27,456 nt of DNA, taken from positions 1 to 27,456 of the forward strand of contig JBDTCS010000148.1 in NCBI GenBank assembly GCA_039923455.1, read 5' to 3'. A program made the position numbers and the translations under genes. Below the pieces are notes generated by a model that saw only the letters and a program-made list of their open reading frames with translations, ran no database searches and was not told the DNA's origin. Position 1 is the first letter of the stretch; each line of letters starts with the position of its first letter. Source of the DNA: JBDTCS01 sp039923455 (GTDB taxonomy: Bacteria > Bacteroidota > Ignavibacteria > Palsa-1295). Below are positions 15,777 to 23,359 of the stretch, piece after piece.

Positions 15777-16757
15777 ATGGAAATTCTTATCACCGGTGCC
15801 ACGGGCTTTGTAGGCTCACATGTCGCGGATCGCTTGCTCGGTTCGGGACATACTGTTCGGGCGCTCACTCGGCACTCCTCGAGTTTGAAATGGCTCGAAG
15901 GTAAATCGATTACTACGGTGAATGGCAATATGCTCGACGCAGATTCTTTGCAAGCTGCTGTCACGGGTGTTGATGCGATCGTCCATGTTGCGGGTGTTAC
16001 GGCAGCTCGCGATCGCAATGGATACTTCGAAGGCAATCAACTTGCTACGCGTGCGTTGCTCGAAGCTGTTCACAAATTCAATCCGAACATAAAACATTTC
16101 GTGCAATGCTCGAGCCTTACGGCAGTCGGTCCATCGCTCGATGGACAACCTGTTTCCGAGCGCACGCCACCGCATCCGATCACTGCGTATGGTGCATCAA
16201 AGCGTGCGGCCGAAGAAGAGTGCGAGACCGCACGAAAAGATTTTCCTGTTACTATTTTGCGGCTCGCGGCAGTCTATGGTCCGCGTGATACGGCGATCCT
16301 CACATTTTTTCAGACTGTGAACAAAGGCTTGAAGCCCTTGATCGGCATGAAAGATAAGCATGTCAATCTTGTGCATGTTGCGGATGTCGCACAAGCGGTC
16401 GAGCTTGCACTCATAAAACCGGAAGCAAAGAACGAGACCTACATGATCGGCAGCGAATCACAATATTCCTGGCGCGAAGTTTCCGATACGACCGCACAGA
16501 TTCTCAAACGCCGCGGACTCACGATCAAGCTTCCGCACGCACTCGTGTATGGCGTTGCAGGTATCTCCGAATTTTTTTCCATGTTTCAAAAAAAGCCGAG
16601 CGTACTTAATTGGGAAAAAGGCCGTGATATGGTGCAACGCGATTGGACCTGTAGTGTCGAAAAAGCGAAACTCGAATTGGGCTATCAACAATCCATTTCA
16701 CTCGAAGCCGGAATTCGTTCGACACTCGAGTGGTACCAACACGAAGCGTGGCTCTGA
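15777..16757 (+). CDS. NAD(P)-dependent extended SDR epimerase/dehydratase
   Basis: This 326-residue protein is an extended short-chain dehydrogenase/reductase. The nucleotide-binding motif GATGFVGSH is at residues 7-15. The catalytic set is Ser112/Ser113 in VQCSSLTAVG and YGASK (Tyr138, Lys142). ILRLAAVYGPRD (about 160-171) and a VNLVHVADVAQAVELAL motif (about 195-211) are typical of nucleotide-sugar epimerases and related dehydrogenases. The C-terminal part ends with KAKLELGYQQSISLEAGI. Substrates in this family include UDP-sugars, dihydroflavonols and sterol-like alcohols, so the specific substrate cannot be read from the sequence. A TATAAT box ends six bases before ATG 15777. A palindrome lies just after its stop. 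Confidence 0.93.
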   Translation: MEILITGATGFVGSHVADRLLGSGHTVRALTRHSSSLKWLEGKSITTVNGNMLDADSLQAAVTGVDAIVHVAGVTAARDRNGYFEGNQLATRALLEAVHKFNPNIKHFVQCSSLTAVGPSLDGQPVSERTPPHPITAYGASKRAAEEECETARKDFPVTILRLAAVYGPRDTAILTFFQTVNKGLKPLIGMKDKHVNLVHVADVAQAVELALIKPEAKNETYMIGSESQYSWREVSDTTAQILKRRGLTIKLPHALVYGVAGISEFFSMFQKKPSVLNWEKGRDMVQRDWTCSVEKAKLELGYQQSISLEAGIRSTLEWYQHEAWL

Positions 16758-16771
16758 TCACTCGATGTTGA

Positions 16772-16794
16772 AACCTTGAACGAATTCGTGGGTT
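16772..16794. repeat. Palindrome within an inverted-repeat frame
   Basis: ACGAATTCGT (16780-16789) is a perfect 10-bp palindrome. It is flanked by AACC (16772-16775) and GGTT (16791-16794), which could pair outside it. It lies between the SDR gene and the T9SS-cargo gene and could be an operator or a short 3'-end hairpin. Confidence 0.4.
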
Positions 16795-16881
16795 AGTTAT
16801 GCAATACATAATTCACGATCACCGCCTTAGCTTATGAAATTTTCCCTGCTCTTCGAAACTACTCACGTCAATAAATATGTG

Positions 16882-18300
16882 ATGATGCGAATCGGAATTT
16901 TGCTCGCACTCCTCACAATTTGCACGAGCACACGTGCACAAGATTTTAACATGCGCCGCCAAAACACAGTCGGTAAATGGCGAGCGAATGTGCAGAATAA
17001 CGGTACACTCCTCAACGCAAGTGATACTGCGAACACGGTGCCCGGAGGCGTGTGGCTGAACCCGAGCGGCACATACGATACACTTGTTTTTGGCGGCGGA
17101 CTTTGGGTCGGTGGCCAGCGAAAAGTTGGAGATCATCTCGAACCACGTGTCGCCTTTAGTTACGAACCGAATCATGGGGCCAGCAGATGCCGACCAGGCA
17201 GTGCGATCTACGATACACGTTTCGGCGACACCGCACAAGCCGCTCGCGATAAATATCGTGTCTATCGTTCGACGGATGGCGTTGCACCCGCTTGGCCCGT
17301 TCGCGAAACATCCAGTGGCCCGAGATACATCGATGATGTAAGTGCTCGAGTCGCTGCCGGACCACCATCGGTCTTAGGCGATCAGGATATGTTCATCGTG
17401 TACAAAGACACCGATCCCCTGCTCTGGGATTCGGGTGGCGCACCTCTTGGCATCGAAATTCGCACGCAACTCAGTTTTTGGAAAGGCGGCATCGGGCAAA
17501 ATGTGATCGTCGTCCGGAATAGCATCATCAATACACAAAGCGATACTATCTTTTCGCCTACAGTTTCGCTTGCGCTGGATGGTGATGTCAATAATCCGCA
17601 CGATGATCGGTTGAAGGGCGTTCAAAATGAAGGCGTTCGCGGCGCTGTATTTTTCACTGAACTAAGTACCACCGATCCGTTTCTTGGCGTAGTACTTCTT
17701 GCCGGGCAACACAACAGTCATAGACCGGATGTCGGACTGACATCGCTTCACTACTGGACTATCTCAGAAGATCCCAAAGACAATGCTGCCAGACTCGCAT
17801 TCATGACAACTCACTACATGGATACCGGCACCTCTGTCGTTGGTGATGCACGAATGTTAATGTCGAGCGCGAGCGACGAAGCACTTGCTCCTGGCGATAC
17901 CCTCAATTTTGACTACGCATTTTTTGCGGTGCCCGCTTCGGGACGAGTAGCCCTCGATCCTAAGGATTCGGCACGAGTACTCGGGACCGCACTTCAGATC
18001 AGTAGCTATTACAACCAAGGAGCGCTCAGAGGGCTCTCCGTTGGCCCTAATCGACAGCCAGCCAGTCGCACAGGGGTCTACCCCAATCCGGCCCGTGAAA
18101 CGGCTTATATCGCCTTGCCAAATGATCGCTCCAGCCACGAAATTCGATTGTATGATGCGTTAGGACGGGCCGTCCTGACCAAAAGTCTAGAATTGGGAGC
18201 AAAAAACGCTGTTCTTGATCTTACAAATCTTCCTGCCGGGGTCTATCAAATAACGATTGATGGCCAGCGGAACTCGGAGGCACTGGTAAGAGTGCGCTAA
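16882..18300 (+). CDS. Secreted protein with T9SS type A C-terminal sorting domain
   Basis: The 472-residue product begins with a signal peptide (MMRIGILLALLTICTSTRAQ). It has a long unrecognised body and a C-terminal sorting domain of about 80 residues: GVYPNPARETAYIAL, then HEIRLYDALGRAVLTKSLEL, then LPAGVYQITIDGQ. That domain marks type IX secretion to the cell surface. The body has a repeated Gly/Asp-rich strand pattern (GGVWLNPSGTYDTLVFGGGL, VSLALDGDVNNPHDDR) with no catalytic motif I can name. ATG 16834 is in frame 16 codons earlier but would put MKFSLLFETTHVNKYV before the signal peptide, so the later start is better. The gene is followed by a long hairpin-rich non-coding stretch. It may share a transcript with the SDR gene. 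Confidence 0.85.
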   Translation: MMRIGILLALLTICTSTRAQDFNMRRQNTVGKWRANVQNNGTLLNASDTANTVPGGVWLNPSGTYDTLVFGGGLWVGGQRKVGDHLEPRVAFSYEPNHGASRCRPGSAIYDTRFGDTAQAARDKYRVYRSTDGVAPAWPVRETSSGPRYIDDVSARVAAGPPSVLGDQDMFIVYKDTDPLLWDSGGAPLGIEIRTQLSFWKGGIGQNVIVVRNSIINTQSDTIFSPTVSLALDGDVNNPHDDRLKGVQNEGVRGAVFFTELSTTDPFLGVVLLAGQHNSHRPDVGLTSLHYWTISEDPKDNAARLAFMTTHYMDTGTSVVGDARMLMSSASDEALAPGDTLNFDYAFFAVPASGRVALDPKDSARVLGTALQISSYYNQGALRGLSVGPNRQPASRTGVYPNPARETAYIALPNDRSSHEIRLYDALGRAVLTKSLELGAKNAVLDLTNLPAGVYQITIDGQRNSEALVRVR

Positions 18301-18379
18301 TTGCTATCGTTTTCAGGGTTTCTTGTTGCGTTTTGGTACGCGAGTTTGGGCCAGTCCGACAAATGGACAAGTTATTGAA

Positions 18380-18416
18380 CAAAATGCCTCGAATACAGCT
18401 TAAAAACGGCATTTTG
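18380..18416 (+). terminator. Hairpin after the T9SS-cargo gene, possible weak terminator
   Basis: CAAAATGCC (18380-18388) pairs perfectly with GGCATTTTG (18408-18416) across a 19-base loop. The T-run is inside the stem rather than after it, so termination would be weak. Confidence 0.35.
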
Positions 18417-18496
18417 ATTCTTGGCACGGTTATTCATTGTTAATGAATCGGCAAACTAAACAAGAGACTCACCTGAAGCGCAAGCTTCTCACATGT

Positions 18497-18528
18497 AAAC
18501 ACCGGGAGGGCAAACCCGGTGTTTTTTT
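18497..18528 (+). terminator. Strong rho-independent terminator
   Basis: AAACACCGGG (18497-18506) pairs with CCCGGTGTTT (18515-18524), with an 8-base loop and further T residues to 18528. It lies almost 200 bases after the upstream stop codon, which leaves room for a long 3' UTR or a separate small transcript. Confidence 0.9.
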
Positions 18529-18745
18529 ATGCCGCTTTTCGAAGTAGGATTCGGCATAAAAACTTCGTGCTGTTGCACTTCCTTTTCTTTAAACGACTAA
18601 ATTGACTTCGATGTTTCGAAAAAGGTTTTTCGGTATCGAATTCTGCGAAATTTGGGGGATATACTTTTCCACCAATTTGCTTGGTGCAACGAGGATACGC
18701 TCCTGCCGAAGTGCGTTACCGATTAATTTTTAGCACGAACCCAAC

Positions 18746-19699
18746 TCACATTCCGCGAGCTAACACATCATCTTCTGTCGAATTGGGAGAGAGAATCTCT
18801 TCGAAGCGTTCGAACGCCTTTTGCGCGGGAAGATCACCGAGTTGGGTAAAGACAATTATCAGGTTGCGGATCATGCGAAGCAAGATCGAGCGAGAATCCG
18901 CAGGTTCTAAAAATGCTTCGTTGTATAGCAGCCCGGAGCTATCCAAAAACCGCTTGATATCACGCTTACGAAGCACGACACCTCCGTTGAAAGCATCAAC
19001 AAAAAGTGGCTCATCACCCGCGCCATCATAGCGAATCAGAAAATGCCCGGGAGCACTTGCGCCACTAAACGGAAGCCCAAGACGAACACGCGCGATCAAA
19101 AGATAAATGACAGACAACGAAATCGGTATCCCCATTCGGCGATCGAGCACACGATTAATAAAGCTATTATCGGGCTCATGAAACTGACTCTGATTGCCGC
19201 GAAACTTCTGGCGCTGAAAAAAGAAATCGTTTGTCGCGATCAGAATATCGAGCGGCGAATGAATGCCCGCAATCGCATCACCGAGCATACCTGCAAGCTT
19301 TGAAAGCTCTGCACGATATGATTCGACCGCAAGTCGAGGATAGCCATAACGCGCAATAAGAAACACTCCGTCCTCAAGAGTATTCCGTTCGGAATTATCC
19401 AGTCTGCGAGCAAGCTTAGTAAATTCTGTGGTGAGGGTTTCTTCGTTGAACTCTCGGACGATCAACTCCGCACGACTGCGTGCGAGCTCATCCGGAGACA
19501 AGTCAATAAAATCAAGCAGTGGATAGAGCACTCCGTTGCCGCGAGAGCGAAGGCGTTCGGTGACAGCAGTCGCAACGCGAATATCCGGATCATCAAGAAG
19601 ACTCAGCAAAGAATTCAGCTCGCGATCCATCACGGCAGCTTCGCTCTTCCTGTTACTTCCCAATAAATCATCATCAATAAGTGGTCGCAAATCTGCCAT
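18746..19699 (-). CDS. SirB1/transglutaminase-like family protein
   Basis: This 317-residue protein matches the SirB1 (YchA) family, whose core belongs to the transglutaminase-like fold. The hallmark block is DNSFINRVLDRRMGIPISLS, then VIYLLIARVRLGLPFSGASA, PGHFLIRYDG and FVDAFNGG. A His in PGHFL and an Asp in the DAFNGG strand are in the positions expected for the fold. The canonical Cys of true transglutaminases is absent, as in many SirB1 proteins, so catalysis is doubtful. The N-terminal ~110 residues are helical (LNSLLSLLDDPDIRVATAV, a HEAT-like pattern), and a short TPR-like tail ends the protein. The cellular function of this family is not well established. ATG 19699 is a clean start. 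It is the last gene of a minus-strand series beginning with ygfZ. Confidence 0.88.
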   Translation of the reverse strand: MADLRPLIDDDLLGSNRKSEAAVMDRELNSLLSLLDDPDIRVATAVTERLRSRGNGVLYPLLDFIDLSPDELARSRAELIVREFNEETLTTEFTKLARRLDNSERNTLEDGVFLIARYGYPRLAVESYRAELSKLAGMLGDAIAGIHSPLDILIATNDFFFQRQKFRGNQSQFHEPDNSFINRVLDRRMGIPISLSVIYLLIARVRLGLPFSGASAPGHFLIRYDGAGDEPLFVDAFNGGVVLRKRDIKRFLDSSGLLYNEAFLEPADSRSILLRMIRNLIIVFTQLGDLPAQKAFERFEEILSPNSTEDDVLARGM

Positions 19700-19869
19700 A
19701 GCGTCAAGCTCTGTCTCTAATGCGTTCGAAATTCCCGAAGCGCGATTCTAATACGCCCCGAACTAACACGCCATCCAGCCTGATTGACTCCTGAAAACCA
19801 GCGTGAAATAGGGGAGAAATCTATCACCGCGTTCTATGCGATAGCCCCAGATAGCTATACCGGATGTGT

Positions 19870-20856
19870 TTAAATGATCGCATTACTCGTCATAAAGCTC
19901 TCTTCACCTTCATCCAAACGAGTAAGTTCGGAGCAGAGATAGTTGAAAGCCTCTTCTGGAGAATCGCTGAAGTGGATCAGATTCAAATCCTGGCGGCTGA
20001 TCATGCCATAATGCGCCAGCATGTCGAAGTTAATGATCTTCTTCCAAAACTCGGTACCATAGACAACGATCGGCATTTTTTTCCTGATCTTGCCTGTCTG
20101 TATCAGCGTCAAACATTCGAACAACTCATCCATAGTACCGAAGCCACCCGGAAAGATCACAAGCGCCTTTCCCAAATACGCAAACCAAAATTTGCGCATG
20201 AAGAAATAGTGAAATTCAAAATTAAGCTCGTCGGTGATATACGAGTTCGGCATTTGCTCGAAGGGAAGCTGAATATTAAAGCCGATCGTCTTACCGCCGG
20301 CGAGCGCTGCTCCTTTGTTCGCGGCCTCCATGATGCCCGGACCACCGCCCGAACAGATCACATAGCGCTGTTTGAACGAATGCGTTTTGATCGACTCCAC
20401 ATTTACATACGGGATTTGCTCTTTGACTTGTGCTGCTGCAACTTGCCCTTTTGCGAGTTGTGCCTTTTCATAAGATTCTGCAGCTTTCGTGATCGACCAC
20501 TCCGTTAAGAGTCTTGCAAGTTCTGTTGCTTCGGTATAATATTTCGTAAGCTCACCGTGAATCTGTACACGGCGCAATGCTTCTTCAAGCTCGGCATTGA
20601 CTTCGGTAGAAAGTGAGTGCGTCTGCTTTGCAATTGTTTGCGCACTTTTTAGTTGACGCAATTGTGCTTCCGTCTCTTCCGGGCTGAGAATGCGAGCGCT
20701 ACCGTAAAATACGATCGTATCCTTCACGCGTGCATGTGCTAATCGCGAGCGCGGCTCGACGTATTCACTCAAGATGCGAATGATGCGTGCTTCCGGACTT
20801 CCGAGAAATTTCTCGTTCAAGTAGGCTTTGAGTGCTTTCTCTTTTACTGATGGCAC
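19870..20856 (-). CDS. LOG-family (TIGR00730-like) Rossmann-fold protein with an insertion
   Basis: LOG proteins hydrolyse nucleoside 5'-monophosphates of the cytokinin type, or related nucleotides, releasing ribose 5-phosphate. Many bacterial members were once called lysine decarboxylases in error. This 328-residue protein has both signature motifs, GGGPGIMEAANKGA (about residues 170-183) and FPGGFGTMDELFE (about 235-247). Between the first strand (TIVFYGSAR, about 47-55) and GGGPGIM there are about 115 residues where short LOG proteins have about 35. This extra part is charged and helical with coiled-coil character (ETEAQLRQLKSAQTIAKQTH, AKGQVAAAQVKEQ). It starts at GTG 20856 and is on the same strand as nadA, 92 bases away. 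Confidence 0.92.
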   Translation of the reverse strand: MPSVKEKALKAYLNEKFLGSPEARIIRILSEYVEPRSRLAHARVKDTIVFYGSARILSPEETEAQLRQLKSAQTIAKQTHSLSTEVNAELEEALRRVQIHGELTKYYTEATELARLLTEWSITKAAESYEKAQLAKGQVAAAQVKEQIPYVNVESIKTHSFKQRYVICSGGGPGIMEAANKGAALAGGKTIGFNIQLPFEQMPNSYITDELNFEFHYFFMRKFWFAYLGKALVIFPGGFGTMDELFECLTLIQTGKIRKKMPIVVYGTEFWKKIINFDMLAHYGMISRQDLNLIHFSDSPEEAFNYLCSELTRLDEGEESFMTSNAII

Positions 20857-20918
20857 GGCGGTATTTGGTTAGTAATATTCGAAACGCAAAAACACTTCTT
20901 ACGAATCTCTCTACTTCG

Positions 20919-20969
20919 GAAGCTTTCCGAGTTATGAAGCTTTCCGAGTTATGAAGATTTCCGAGTTAT
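20919..20969. repeat. 17-bp tandem repeat, three copies, spanning the nadA stop codon
   Basis: Three head-to-tail copies of GAAGCTTTCCGAGTTAT occupy 20919-20935, 20936-20952 and 20953-20969. The third differs at one base (GAAGATTT). The nadA stop (20949-20951) falls in the second copy. Because 17 is not a multiple of three, each copy is read in a different frame. Confidence 0.95.
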
Positions 20970-22100
20970 CGCAAGCATTCGTTCGAGCGCGATCGCGGCC
21001 GAATACTTCGTTTGTTCGGGCACGATGATCTGATTCTTTATTTCTCCACGTTCGATGTGCTCCAAAATATCGAGCAACGCTTCCGGCGAGATGCGGTACA
21101 TCGTCGCACACTCACAGGCATACGGCGCAAGTGTTGTGACGAATTGATCGGGGTGCTCTTGCTTCAACCGATTCACAAGATGATGCTCGGTACCGATGGC
21201 CCATGCACTTCCCGCCGGAGCATTCTCGACGGTCTTCATGATAAATGCGGTGGAGCCAACAAGATCGGCTTGCCGAACAACTTCGAACGAGCACTCGGGA
21301 TGCACCATGATCTGAATGCCCGGATAGAGTGCGCGCATGATGTTCGGGTGCGATGGCTGAAAATGTTGATGCACCGAGCAATGTCCGCGCCAAAGCAATA
21401 CTCGTGCGGCATTGATCTCATCGTTGCTCAATCCACCCATCGCCTTCGTCTGATCGAAGAGTACGATCTCTTCGACCGGAATGCCAAGCTGGAAATGCGC
21501 TGTGTTCCTTCCGAGATGTTGGTCAGGAAAGAAAAATATTTTCTCGAAGCCTTGTTTGAATGCCCAGTCAAAGATGGCTTTGTTGTTCGAACTTGTCGAA
21601 ACCGCACCACCATGATCGCCGCAAAATGCTTTGATGGCAGCGCTCGAATTCATATAGGTGATCGGACAGACCTTCGTCATATCGGTCACTTCCGCAAGAT
21701 CATCCCACGCATCCATCACTTGTTCGATGCGCGCCATATCGCTCATCGAGCATCCCGCTTTGAGATCGGGAAGAATAACTTTTTGATCTGCACCGCTTAC
21801 GACATCGGCGGTCTCGGCCATAAAGTGCACACCACAGAAAATAATAAACTCACGATCCTTCAGCTCCGAAGCATAGCGTGCGAGTTCGAAGGAGTCGCCG
21901 GTTTTATCTGCGAATTGAATAATATCATCGCGTTGATAGTGATGCCCAAGAATGACGACCTTATCACGAAGTGTCTGCTTGAGCGCATGTATGCGCTGCA
22001 TGATCTCGTGAGGCGTTGATTCGGACTGCACGAACGCATCGAGCGTGACCTCTGTGGCACTTGGAGAAGGGAGAACATCTAACGCAACTTCGAATGACAT
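20949..22100 (-). CDS. nadA: Quinolinate synthase A
   Basis: NadA condenses iminoaspartate with dihydroxyacetone phosphate to give quinolinate, the precursor of NAD, using a [4Fe-4S] cluster. This 383-residue protein is the longer form of the family. Motifs are VILGHHYQRDDIIQFADKTG (about residues 49-68), AGCSMSD (115-121), HCSVHQHF (240-247), HPEC (267-270) and CECATMYRI (329-337). Cys117, Cys241 and Cys331 are in the positions expected for cluster ligands. nadB and nadC are not in the window. ATG 22100 starts 20 bases after the ygfZ-like gene ends, so the two are probably one transcript. The last codons (ITRKSS) and the stop lie within a tandem repeat, so the C-terminal tip has been reshaped by a duplication. 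Confidence 0.97.
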   Translation of the reverse strand: MSFEVALDVLPSPSATEVTLDAFVQSESTPHEIMQRIHALKQTLRDKVVILGHHYQRDDIIQFADKTGDSFELARYASELKDREFIIFCGVHFMAETADVVSGADQKVILPDLKAGCSMSDMARIEQVMDAWDDLAEVTDMTKVCPITYMNSSAAIKAFCGDHGGAVSTSSNNKAIFDWAFKQGFEKIFFFPDQHLGRNTAHFQLGIPVEEIVLFDQTKAMGGLSNDEINAARVLLWRGHCSVHQHFQPSHPNIMRALYPGIQIMVHPECSFEVVRQADLVGSTAFIMKTVENAPAGSAWAIGTEHHLVNRLKQEHPDQFVTTLAPYACECATMYRISPEALLDILEHIERGEIKNQIIVPEQTKYSAAIALERMLAITRKSS

Positions 22101-22120
22101 TACTTCGTGATTATGTTTAA

Positions 22121-23194
22121 TTAAGCAAGCGAACTCTCGAAAGGAAGTTTTACAAGTTCTGCGGAATATATCTTGTCAGCAGTAGCGCGAAGGTTCAGTC
22201 GCAGGCCGGGATTCGCATGTGCAGTTCGAACAAATGCGAGACCAATGACGCGATCCTGACTCATGCCATTCATAGTCGGCGCATCGATAAAACTTGTCAA
22301 CTCGCCAACAACCTCTCCGGCCGCAGTTTCCAGTTTGAAAGTCACGGCAGGTTGCCCCGAACCTGTAATTTCACTCGACAGTTCTTCGAGTGATGTTGCC
22401 GAAACACCGTCAAGCATAATCCCGAGCATGTGTCGCTGCACCTTATCATAACTATCAAGCCGCGCAATCACTTCCTGTCCGATATAACAACCCTTCGTAA
22501 AACTCACCGCGCTCACAAGTGTTGTTTCGAGCGGATTATGTTTTTCGTTGATCTCATTCGGTGCAGCTGGAATTCCGGCTTCAATGCGAAGGAGTTCGAA
22601 CGTCTGATCATCCAGGATTGCGCCGCGCATTGCGAGTACATCACTCTGGAGAGTTTGCTTCACTTTGTCCGCGTCGTCTGCTTGCACAAACAGTGACCAT
22701 CCGCTCTCGGCGATCCGTGTCACCTTTTGCAAAAGTACTTCCGCACCCGCGATTTCGATTGCGACGCTACTGAGTGGCGTCATCGTCATCAAATTTTCTG
22801 ATGTATATTGCTTCAGCAAATCCATCGAGCGCGGACCATAGATTCCGAACTGGGCAATTTCCTTTGTTGCACTTACGAAGCTCGCATTCTCCATAATGAC
22901 AAATTTGTCGAGCCATTTGATCACGAGGTCCTCTCTGCCTGCGCTGAGAGTTAGCAGCGTATCGGATTTGCGGACGATGACAGTCAGCAGGTCGATGATA
23001 CGGCCTTTGTCCGAAGTAAGCACCGTTTGCGCGCCTTTGCCGGGATTTCCAAACAGTGGGCGAAGATCATTCGTCGACATGCGGTGCAGCAGATCAAGCG
23101 CATCCGGCCCCAGCGCAAGCACACGGCCCGCAGCGTTCGTAGCATCGTAAAATCCAAGCGTATCCTTCGTAGTCGTATAGGCTGTCATATCCAT
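22121..23194 (-). CDS. ygfZ: Folate-binding protein YgfZ / GcvT-like
   Basis: This protein belongs to the aminomethyltransferase (GcvT) superfamily and most resembles the YgfZ (IBA57-like) branch, which helps assemble or repair certain [4Fe-4S] proteins in a folate-dependent way. The signature KGCYIGQEVIARLDSYDKVQ (about residues 234-253 from the chosen start) is the diagnostic K-G-C-[FY]-x-G-Q-E block. The N-terminal FYDATNAAGRVLALGPDALD and GAQTVLTSDKGRIIDLLTV match the folate-binding domain. It lies directly upstream of nadA, which encodes an Fe-S enzyme, so a role in NadA maturation is an attractive inference. The frame is open to TTG 23209. I prefer ATG 23194 (MDMTAY), though no Shine-Dalgarno sequence is visible. 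Confidence 0.92.
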   Translation of the reverse strand: MDMTAYTTTKDTLGFYDATNAAGRVLALGPDALDLLHRMSTNDLRPLFGNPGKGAQTVLTSDKGRIIDLLTVIVRKSDTLLTLSAGREDLVIKWLDKFVIMENASFVSATKEIAQFGIYGPRSMDLLKQYTSENLMTMTPLSSVAIEIAGAEVLLQKVTRIAESGWSLFVQADDADKVKQTLQSDVLAMRGAILDDQTFELLRIEAGIPAAPNEINEKHNPLETTLVSAVSFTKGCYIGQEVIARLDSYDKVQRHMLGIMLDGVSATSLEELSSEITGSGQPAVTFKLETAAGEVVGELTSFIDAPTMNGMSQDRVIGLAFVRTAHANPGLRLNLRATADKIYSAELVKLPFESSLA

Positions 23195-23359
23195 AGTGTG
23201 GTGTAACAATTAATGTGCGGATATGAATTCAGGTGTAAATCGAGTACAAATATTTTTCCTCGAAACCCCCTGACTAAAGAAGCGTTATTGTCGTTGCGTG
23301 GGCGCTTTCGCAGAAGGCTTCGTATATTTCACAAAATCTGAGGTACGAACAATAACACT

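Larger units (their letters stand above)
18301..18745. other. Non-coding stretch with an array of hairpins
   Basis: This 445-base gap between two convergent genes holds no convincing ORF. It contains inverted repeats CAAAATGCC/GGCATTTTG (18380-18388/18408-18416), ATTCATT/AATGAAT (18432-18438/18442-18448), a full terminator (18497-18528) and TTTTTATGCCG/CGGCATAAAAA (18524-18534/18552-18562). The remainder up to 18745 shows nothing I can name. Confidence 0.6.

Noticed and set aside
18421..18436. Sigma-54 promoter
   Set aside because: TGGCACG matches the -24 half well, but the obligatory GC at -12 is absent. It is kept only as a remark in the small-RNA finding.
18301..18745. tRNA or known structured RNA in the long gap
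   Set aside because: No cloverleaf, T-loop sequence or CCA end was found. Only simple hairpins are present.
19864..20508. 214-residue plus-strand ORF antisense to the LOG gene
   Set aside because: It mirrors the conserved LOG coding sequence and has no recognisable motif or ribosome-binding site.
20919..20969. Short tandem repeats considered as a CRISPR array
   Set aside because: The 17-bp copies are directly adjacent with no spacers, so this is a simple tandem repeat.
21012..22019. 335-residue plus-strand ORF antisense to nadA
   Set aside because: It lies wholly inside nadA on the opposite strand, and its translation is Arg/His/Ile-rich with no domain. It is a shadow of a strongly supported gene.
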